64,000 nt of DNA from Carpediemonas membranifera. Its lineage: Eukaryota > Fornicata. The DNA lies in assembly GCA_019828565.1 (NCBI GenBank), contig JAHDYR010000022.1, forward strand, positions 154,885 to 218,884, in the 5' to 3' direction. A program made the translations under genes and the position numbers. The first letter of the stretch is position 1. Every line of letters starts with the position of its first letter. The notes under the pieces were generated by a model that saw only the letters and a program-made list of their open reading frames with translations, made no database searches and was not told the DNA's origin. Below are positions 55,839-64,000 of this stretch, piece by piece.

Positions 55839-58800
55839 ATGTCGTTAACTGTTCAAATTCCTGAGCTTTCTCCTTCAAATCTAACACTAGAGACTCTTGA
55901 GGAGTTTGAGCGCCGAGCAACGATTTTTACTATACAAAACCCAAGCATCCCACTGTCCGTCCTCATTGAGGAGTCATTTGCCCTCGAACTCAAGGCCGAA
56001 GGCATAGACACATCCGACAAGAACTACACTCTCAAGAACTTCACCGAATGGTGTCGCCAGCGGCTCCTTCCCCACTCCATCCTAGCACTCGTCGAAGAGC
56101 TCCAAGACCTTCGTTTCCCCATGGTGCCGAGCACCGCACGCAACTTCGAAGCTGGCACGAGACTACAAGCGGCAGCATTCCGCAAGCGCATCGAGCTCTA
56201 CTCCAAGACGCCAGACCCAGAAGGGTTCTTGGACCCCATCGACGACAACCCCAATGCCGACGAACTGCTCGCAAGCTTTGATAAGCTGGCTGCACGGCTC
56301 TTCAGGGAGTCCCTGAACCCGACAGCATTCCGCAAGAAGGCACAGACCTTGCTTGCTCTCCACAACGTCAAGACCTTCGAGGACACCGTAGCGGTGGCTC
56401 TTAGGGCTGCTAGGGCGTATGACCATGATCAACCCCTCTCGCAAACCCCGGCCGGCGGACCCAAGGCCCCGGCCCAGGCCAGGAAGGCCCAGTACCGCCC
56501 GGACGCGGCTAAGCGCCCGCCGGCCGACGGACCCAAGAAGCCGTCGCGCCCCTGTCGTTTCTGTGGCGGTCCCCACATGGACTTCAGATGCGATAAGCAC
56601 CCCCGCTACAGCGAGAACAACAACGCCGACAGCGCGTCGACTAACGAGAAGGGCGGGAAGGGTCCACTGACGACCCCCGCTACTGTAAAAGGCAAAACTT
56701 ACTCGTTCGTTGTAGACACTGGTGCAAGCCGAAGCTTCATTAGTTCGAAGGCACTACGTACCCTACCCAAGGACACAGTGCAGACCTCTCTCGAGGAAAA
56801 GATCAAGGTCACGCTAGGAGACGGACGCTCCCTCGTGACAGATCAAGCAGTCACATTTAAGGCAGCATTCCCAGCACTAGGTGTCACACCGTTGGAGGTT
56901 ACATGGAAGTACTACGTACTCCCCGGTGAGTTCTTCAAGGCTCTCATCGGGTGTGACTTGCTGAGGTCACTCGCACTCATTGGCGATGGCACACTCAACC
57001 TTAACCTGCACAAGCTCTCCTCAATTGAGGGAGGACGAGGACTGGCTGCCGTTCTACCATGAATATCTCACGGAGGACGCAAACATGGCGATAACCGACG
57101 ACTACTGTGGTGTCCACGTCCCGGAGTCGAAGATCCGACCCGAGATTCTCGAGATAATCAACTCATTTGACGATATCTTCGAGGAAGAACTACCCAAGGA
57201 AGGGTCTCGACTGGAACCCATGTCGATTGAACTGATAGACGAGCGGGCAATTGTACAATGCCGCGCTCGCAGACTCGACCCAGTGACCCAAGGCCTGGTG
57301 TCGACAGAGCTAGAACAACTCAGGCGAGACGGGATAATCCAGGACTCGACTGGGCCGTACAGCTCGCCGATCGTAGTAGTCAGGCAGGGCCACAAAGGAT
57401 CGACCAAGATCCGTCTTTGCATTGACTACAAGGAGTTAAACTCCAAGACAGTGAGGGATAACTTCCCCTGCCTAACACGCGCGAGTTTGTAGACCGAGCA
57501 TCAGGCTGCAAATACTTTGCAGGCCTAGACCTCAGACAAGGCTACTACCAGATGCGGATGCACGAGGAAGATATCCCCAAAACCGCTTTTGTCACTCCAG
57601 ACGCATACTGCGAGTTCACCAGATGTCCATTCGGCCTGATGAACGCCCCGGCGAGATTCCAACGCGCCATGCAGAAGGCGTTCGCCGAGGTCCTCCACAA
57701 AGGGGTGGACATCTATCTTGACGACATCTTGATTTACGCCAAGACCGAGGCCCAGTTTCTCACCCTGATCAAAACCGTCTTCAGGATCTGTAGACATTAT
57801 TCACTGCGCCTTAAAGGCCCGAAGTGCACGATAGGCTCAGCCCACGTCGAGGCCGTCGGGTATATTGTCTCGGAGAAGGGGAAACAACTTGCCCCAGAGA
57901 AGGTAGAGGCGGTAAACGCCATACCGCTCCCGTCCACCGCAAAGGAGCTTCAGAGGACACTGGGATCATTCAACTATGTCGTCCAGTTCGTCCCGGACTC
58001 ATCACGAATCCTCAAACCTCTCAACGAGATGCTAACGGCACAGGAGAACTCAAAGAACATAACTTGGAACCCCAAACAAGAAGAGGCGTTTACAACGTTC
58101 AAGGAGAGACTCAGCTCAGACACAGTCCTCCATTTCCCCGACTTCTCAAAGAAGTGGACCCTCGAGACGGACGCGTCGAACGACGGACTAGGGGGCATTC
58201 TGTTCCAAGAAGACGACTCCGGCAACCGAGAGATCGTCTCGCTCTTCGCAAAGTGTCATACGCCAACCCAGACTAGGTGGCCGACCTACGAACAAGAGCT
58301 TCATGCTATCATCTTTTTGTCTCACGAGACCTGACATGGCTCAACTTTTCCGCCTCAAGGACAACATACAGATCCGCACCGACCACCAGAATCTGGTATA
58401 TCTCATGCAGAGGAAGGAGCTTTCCAAGAAACTCCTCAGGTGGACGTCTGTCTTGTCGGACTACAACATTACGATCGAGCATATTGCTGGAGAGACAAAC
58501 AAGATGGCAGACATGCTGTCGCGTATCCTTCCCCGAGGGGACCTCGGGCCGCAGCTGAACCTGCTAGAGGCGGAGGACGCCGGCCCAGGGCTGACCCTTG
58601 AGTTGATCCAGGCTGCCCAGGCCATGGCACCTGAGTCAACTCGAGTCGGCTGGGAGAAACTAGAGGGAGTATCCATCGAAAACTCGATCTACTTCAAGGA
58701 CGGAGTGCCGATTATCCCCAAGGGAGAGACACGCGACAAGGCCCTTCGGACCGCTCACCAATTTCATACGGGAGCAAATTCAACGTTCCAAGCACTCGCC

Positions 58801-59953
58801 ACGTCTGCATTTTGGCCGGGGATGCTCTTGGACGTCAAAAAGCACATCAAGACGTGCCCCCATTTGTCTGAAGACTCGCATCAAGGACTACTTTATCGCC
58901 CAAAAGGGCCAGACAAGACGCACCAGACCATGGGAGACAGTGGCAGTCGACACAATTGGCCCTCTCCCAACGGATTCGCTGGGCGCTCGCTACATCATTG
59001 TGGCTGTAGACATGTTTACAAGATACACCGAGCTCGTCGCAGTCGCATCGATCGACGCCGAGACCTCCGCCAGGGCCCTATGGGACCACGTTTTCACGCG
59101 ACACGGGATACCGGCGGAGATTCTGTCCGACGGCGGCCCGGAGTACGCGAACTCGATAGTTGAACAACTCACAACGTCATTGAAAGTCGCACACCACTTC
59201 ACCATCCCGTTTCATCCACAGAGCAATGGTCTCGTGGAGAGAAGGAATGCGGAGATTGGAAGACACCTACGGTGGCTTGTCCTGGCAATAGCCTACAAAG
59301 ACCAGTGGTGCGGACTCCTACCGACGGTCCAGATGATTATCAACGGCACGACACATACGGCCACGAAGTTCTCCCCGCACGAGCTGATATTTGGCCATGA
59401 GCACAACATGTTTACAAGCTGGTGGACGAACGACAACAACTCTCCGATCAGAGATTTCCCAGAGTTCAAAAAGGACCTGGAGCTGGCCCTTAACGCCCTG
59501 GAGACCACTGCCAGAGAGAGTGTGGGCCCGGGCCAAAAGACAATAGTCAACACCGAACTGAAGCCGGGTGACTACGTCCTCTGGAAAGATGAGGCCCCTC
59601 AGAAGCTAGACGCGCGCAACAGGGGCCCATGGAAGGTACACGATGTACTTGATAATAACAGAATAGTCCTGCAGTCGATACTCGACGGATCGACCAGATC
59701 AACCCACATTGAAAAACTCATGATGTTCGACACGGATGCCGTAACGGACACGATGATGCTTCAACTTGCAAGCTTCGACCAGAAAAAATGGGAGGTAGAG
59801 CGAGTAGTATCGGTAGACTGGAAAGAAGGGACAGCCGCCATCAAGTGGGTAGGATTCGAAAACATAACGGAAGAACCACTCTCGGGAGTGAAACACCTCG
59901 AGGAGATGAAGAGGTTGGCCCGTAAGGCAAGGAAGAACCTGAAACTCTACTAA
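55839..59953 (+). pseudogene. Copy B gag-pol, broken by single-base length changes
   Basis: Same domains as copy A: gag with CRFCGGPHMDFRC, protease VVDTGASRSFIS, RT YLDDILIYA, RNase H, integrase VDTIGPLP and HPQSNGLVERRNAEI, C-terminal chromodomain WEVERVVSVDWKEG. Breaks against copy A: three G instead of two near 57030, five T instead of four near 58316, one extra C near 58860. The break in the CCCC run of RT near 57467 is shared with copy A. The chromodomain is in frame with integrase here, unlike copy A. Confidence 0.88.
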
Positions 59954-60011
59954 CCATCTTTTTCCCCCGTTCCTTGCAGGTTGGGGGTTTTCTCATCAAA
60001 AAGGGAGGTAG

Positions 60012-60093
60012 TGTCACCGGTCTATAAACTGCTCCGTCCAGTTTTGACCACTTTTACCCCGCTGCGGTTTACTGTAAATGATTTCAACCGACA
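60012..60093 (+). repeat. 3' LTR of copy B (82 bp)
   Basis: Identical to 55736-55817 as read, preceded by the polypurine tract. Confidence 0.96.
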
Positions 60094-60611
60094 CCGGAGG
60101 ATCTTAGGGATGAAGCGGAGTTCCGTACTCTCGACAGCATCGAGAAGATCATGGCGCAGTTCAAGGGCGAGTCTTCTGAGGCCAAGGAGAAGCGCTTCAG
60201 GGCCCTCATCAGCCTGGACGCCGAAGGAGATGAGGTCGACCATGGCAGCCCTCTCTTGGCAACTGTCCGTGAGTACCGCGAGCTGTTCCACGGCATCCCT
60301 CAGTCGGTCCGCCCCCGCGCTTACGCCTTCGTCGCCCAGAGGCTTGGTATCTCTGTCGACAAGGTCAGAGAGGTCCTTCTGGAGAGTGTGTGCCGCAAGG
60401 ACTCTAAGCTCATCTTCGAGCGTCCGCAGCTTGTCCTCAAGAAGCACTCGAAGACCTTCAAGGACCTCGCCGCTGTGATTGAGAAGAGGAACGCTGCCCG
60501 TGCCGCTGCAGAGGCTCGTGATGTTCTGCGTATACCCGTTTACGCGAGCCTCCTGCTCTTCCACGCAGCTAACGTCAACTCAAATGAGTAATAAATCGAC
60601 TGCTTCTTCAT

Positions 60612-61566
60612 TTAATCTTCATTCTCTTCCTCATCTTCCTTCTCAGACAGCAGATGGTACCACTCTTCCTCGAAATAGTTCTCTTTCTGGTAATCCTTAC
60701 GCATCTTTGATCTCTTATCCACGATCTTTTGGACCAAATCCCTTCGGTTGCTGTCGTAAAGGGCGATGATTATCTCACGTTGCTTCTTGCGCGTCGGGTG
60801 CGGGGTAACACTCTTCCTCAGACGCTTAATGTAGCGGTTGAGCTTGTCCGAGGGCTTGGTGGGCAGGGTGGGTTGGGTGGCTTGGGTTCTCTTTGGGGAG
60901 GCTGGACCTGGTCCACAGAAGTGAAAGCCGTACCGTAGTCGACGGACGGGGAGCCCTCCAGGACTTCATGGCATATCCATGGCAAGCAACGAGACTCTCA
61001 CCGAGCTTCGTCCACTTGTTCGGGCCGTATGTTGCCTCCATGGTCACCAGTTTCGCATCATCCAGGTACTCCATCGTGGACTTTTGCTTGGAGATGGACA
61101 TCCCCATACGCTGGTAGGCTGGCACAAGAGAACTTACACACTGCAGGCGGATCCTCTGTCCGGCAGAGGCAACCGAAAGAAGAATCGTGGCGAGACCATT
61201 GCCCCTGGCATAGAATGCCGTGCGAATAACCACAACATATAAGTCCTGGCGCAGCTCGGAAGGGGTTTCATCAGTAGCTTCGGTGTTGTATGACTCCTTC
61301 GTGAGCAACAAGGCCGAAATGATGGAATCAGTCTTGCAGTCACGAATCGCAACCAATCTGGGTAAATACCTGGGCAACACTGGGTGAACAAACATGAAGA
61401 AGCGATGATCGATGTCATCAACTCCTCTCGTGGCAACGTCCTGCTTAAAAAACGTACGGACACTGGGGATGATGTCTGACTTATCAGAAAGTCTTATGTA
61501 CTGTATATAAGCCTTATGGGCTGCAAGAGTATCCTCTGTCCAAGATTCTTTCCCCGTTTGGTTCAT
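60612..61566 (-). CDS. GNAT-like acetyltransferase domain protein, frame change near 60890-60930
   Basis: ATG 61566 (MNQTGKESWTEDTL). A GNAT-type core is suggested by DLYVVVIRTAFYARGNGLATILL (the R-x-x-G-x-A acetyl-CoA loop) and SSLVPAYQRMGMSI. After about residue 220 coding character moves to another frame (KPSDKLNRYIKRLRKSV ... YDSNRRDLVQKIVDKRSK), a basic helical tail ending at the TAA at 60612-60614. A 40-nt GT...CAG interval would join the frames, but the splice site is weak, so an indel is equally possible. Convergent with the split host gene, 18 bp between stops. Confidence 0.5.
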
Positions 61567-61631
61567 TTTCACAAACTTTTGTGAAACCTGCGAAATGTGA
61601 AATGTGCCATTCATGAAAAAAAGTGGCACAT
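61567..61631. promoter_or_regulatory. Two palindromes directly upstream of the GNAT-like gene
   Basis: TTTCACAAA/TTTGTGAAA (61567-61586) touches the ATG, and AATGTGCCA ... TGGCACAT (61601-61631) follows. The second matches the motif at 52317-52350 in both arms and in the TTCATGA/T-tract spacer. Confidence 0.6.
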
Positions 61632-61692
61632 ATGAAAAATGAATGAATTTATCACGGAACCATCTTACATCACTTTATATCACGCGGATGCC

Positions 61693-63990
61693 TCAATTCT
61701 GTCTGCTACACTCTCCACACAGGCAGCAAACTAACTCTATGCCATGGTCCGCCAGACTGCATGACATCGTGCCCTCCTCACCCCACGTCAGCGTCGTATG
61801 CTCTTCTACAAACTCCCACACTTCATCAACAGTCTCCTGAAAGGTCTGGATCATCTCACGAGTTGGCTCGAAGGTCACGGTGGTCAGTGTGCGGACACCA
61901 AACCAATGCTTCGCATCCTTACAGCAGTCGTGAACTCGCACACACTTGAGTCGCTGGAGCTGGGGGACAGAGTAGTCCTGCCGACCAAAAAGAACGCATG
62001 CCCGTCAGGAAGGAACACGCGAGAGTTGTCTGCTCGATCAAGCAAATGCCCTCAAGGACTGCCTTCCTGTGCAACTTGGCTGCTACCTCCTGGTTCTTGA
62101 TGAACTCTCGCTCAAAGTACTCCTCTAGGATATAGAACAGCGGCACCTTGAGATGCTTGTGGCACAGGGGCTGCGTCGTGAGTCTGCTGATGCTGTAGAG
62201 GTTCTCAGCGCACGGTTTTCTCCTTCGTCTTCGCTTCGCTGCTTGATAGCAGGGATATGGAAGTCTTATCCTTGTTAGGAATGAACGCAATCGTGACGTG
62301 AATGAGGTGGGCCACTGCGGCAGCCATGAAGTGAAACGCGACAGCCGCGTCAGTCACAGGTTCGGACGAGTAGTACATGGCCTGGAGGTAGCCAATGAGC
62401 CGAATGATATCTTGAATGCACTCAGGGAGAGCAACGTAGTCCTCTTGGTCGTGGCAGCCATCCTTACACGTGCGGACGACTGCTCGTTACAACCTACGGT
62501 CCTATCGATGCTTCGCATGGACGACATACGGCCAAGCTTGAGGTTGAGGAGCTTATTCTGGATGATCTCCTCGCGGGACCCGCGGGTGGTGGGATGCTTC
62601 TTGAAAGAACCACAGATATGGGCAACCTGCTCGAGTAAACGGTGCGAGTCGTGCATGAATGGAGGGCATATGACGATCTTCTCAAGAGGGATGACACTAC
62701 AATTCTCGAATACCATGCGTTCATTGGTGAAATCGCCATAGATTGCAAGTACATCTTGAACTCGGTTCGGGTCGTCGACTTCAGCCTGGTATGCTGTCTT
62801 ATCGTCCAGGTTGTCCTTGATGGTGAGACGATGGCGGCCTGCTATCGGGTGGAGCGCCTTACTTTTGTGGTAAATCGTGTTGCAAGGGTGTGGATAGTTG
62901 GGCCGGCCCGACTTTCTGGACAGCATGTGGCGGAGGGCGGCATGATCGCCCATGACGATGACATGGTCGAAGATCGTGACCTCACCAGTGTCTCTGATGG
63001 GTATCTGACTCGTGTATAGGCGCTCAATCTCCTTCTCGACGCGAGAAAGAGACTCTTCCATCAACAAATCACCCTCGCTACCCATATACTCGACTATACG
63101 GAAAGGTGGAGTAATCTTGTTGGGGAATGTGAAGCCTGTGGGGTCGTAGATGCGGAGCTTGAAGGCAGCAGAACCCCCTTTCCACCCGTCAAGCCATAGT
63201 AGGATCTTCATGGGGCTAAACGTGACTCCAACCCTGTTGCCAAGGGCATTCTTGCATCGAACGTAGTTGGGCTGGTCCGACTCGAGCCATTCCGGGTGGC
63301 GAACAGCTTGCTTGAGGTAACGAACGGCATCAAACCAGACTCGATCAACCTTGTCCCATGTGGAGCTGTTGAGCCGCTTGCCGAGGGTGACTCCCTGGGT
63401 CTGCTTGAGCTCAGGGCGATGACTTGTGGCCTCATCGCTCGTCTCGTAGTGAAGATCAAGCATTGGCTTCTCCCACTTGAAGTCAATGACGTTCTCCCGC
63501 GTCCGTCAGGGGCTGGATATCGACACCCTCGTCCACCGTTAGGCGATTGGTGCACTCGAGTCTCGACTTTGTGCCATTTCTGCCCCACCGCCAGGTCGTG
63601 TTGACTGTGACAGACTCCACAGGGACGAGATGACCCAAGAAAGCAACCTCTGGTCTAGTCAGCGCTGCAACCAGGCCGTTGATCTTGGTGATATTGACCT
63701 GCAACTGCTTCACGAAGATATCAGCAGCCTTGCTGGAGATGATTGGCATATGAAGTCGCGCAGAAAGACTACGGATGAGCTTAAAGAGCTCATGGGTTGC
63801 GTTACAACCCGACTTGATGTACATCAGGATAGAAACAAGCTCCAAAAATCTGCTTGTAGTTGTCAGTTTCCTCAGTTGAGACCTCGTGCTGTCTCCGCAA
63901 GCGTTCGTGGGTGACAGCAATACGCGCGTGGTCACGTACGAAGACATCGAAGGTCGGGGCGACTCCTCTATGGGAACGTACTGCACGCAA
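61693..63990 (-). pseudogene. Large unknown gene with many frame breaks
   Basis: Coding-like segments follow one another in different frames on the minus strand: FDVFVRDHARIAVTHERLR; LELVSILMYIKSGCNATHEL; ENVIDFKWEKPMLDLHYE running on through KILLWLDGWKGG and VIVMGDHAALRHMLSRKSG; then YVALPECIQDIIRLIGYLQA; SRLTTQPLCHKHLKVPLFY; and LKCVRVHDCCKDAKHWF at the end. At least five frame changes in 2.3 kb, some at homopolymers. The middle (MGDHAALRHMLSRKSGRPNY) reminds me of repeated protist or transposon-derived families but I cannot name one. Either a decayed repeat-family gene or a poorly resolved stretch. It probably extends past the window's right edge. Confidence 0.5.
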
Positions 63991-64000
63991 GAAGGGTCGA

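Larger units (their letters stand above)
55736..60093 (+). mobile_element. Ty3 chromovirus-type element, 82-bp LTRs, copy B
   Basis: 4358 bp, plus strand, target duplication CCGG at 55732-55735 and 60094-60097. Nearly identical to copy A. Polypurine tract AAAAAGGGAGGTAG at 59998-60011 directly before the 3' LTR. Identical LTRs imply a recent insertion. Confidence 0.96.
55543..60593 (+). pseudogene. Host gene for a basic protein, split in frame by the 82-bp-LTR element
   Basis: 5' part from ATG 55543 (MPPKRSNSAKSKGRKRLN) to 55735, 3' part from 60098 (EDLRDEAEFRTLDSIEKI) to the stop at 60591-60593. Removing 55736-60093 and one CCGG gives one continuous frame of about 230 aa: a basic N-terminal tail, then a helical protein (GIPQSVRPRAYAFVAQRLGI). 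I do not recognise the family. The insertion would abolish the protein after residue 64 plus a short LTR-encoded tail. Confidence 0.85.

Noticed and set aside
61110-61142. GTAAGT...CAG 27-nt interval in the GNAT-like gene as an intron
   Set aside because: It is in frame and encodes the SSLVPAYQ part of the GNAT motif, so it reads as coding sequence.

Overview
The window is nuclear DNA of a unicellular eukaryote. Evidence: a ribosomal protein eL8 gene, a Beclin-1/ATG6 homologue, a CDKL-type kinase, SET, OTU and PHD-like proteins, a tRNA-Gly gene, spliceosomal introns and four classes of eukaryotic transposon. Host genes are GC-rich, mostly intronless, on both strands and often under 100 bp apart. 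The few introns I can support are only 31-32 nt. This style fits a compact protist genome; a free-living metamonad such as Carpediemonas is a guess I could not test.

Layout. 1-1.7 kb: truncated Ty3/gypsy pol. 1.7-3.7 kb: a two-gene Tc1/mariner-like (DD34E) element with TA target duplication. 3.7-24.4 kb: a block of about fourteen intact host genes (coiled-coil protein, CDKL kinase, a Schlafen/AlbA_2-STAND fusion, AT-hook protein, PrsW-like membrane protease, zinc-finger protein, eL8, Beclin, LDAH lipase, Cys-rich protein, glycogen-binding-domain protein, LRR protein, EF-hand-like protein), ending at tRNA-Gly(GCC). 24.5-49.6 kb: about 25 kb of nested retroelements. DIRS element A is split in its RT by a truncated Ty3 element (57-bp LTR). 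DIRS element B carries two complete chromodomain Ty3 elements, one in gag (82-bp LTRs, TSD GATG) and one in RT (61-bp LTRs, TSD CAAG). A LINE with a very large first ORF follows. 49.6-64 kb: host genes again (PHD-like, caspase/CHAT-like candidate, SET, OTU, GNAT-like, and a heavily frame-broken gene). One gene here is split in frame by a second copy of the 82-bp-LTR element (TSD CCGG).

The most unusual content is the family of Ty3 chromoviruses with LTRs of only 57, 61 and 82 bp. They run almost coding-to-LTR, and each has a perfect 10-12 bp palindrome starting on the last base of the 5' LTR, where a tRNA primer-binding site is expected. Also notable: a LINE ORF1 with a DEDDh/Maelstrom-like exonuclease signature, the Schlafen-STAND fusion, ~31-nt introns, and palindromic promoter motifs shared between genes. 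Many reading-frame breaks from about 25 kb onward sit in homopolymer runs, so I keep sequence error and true decay as alternatives.
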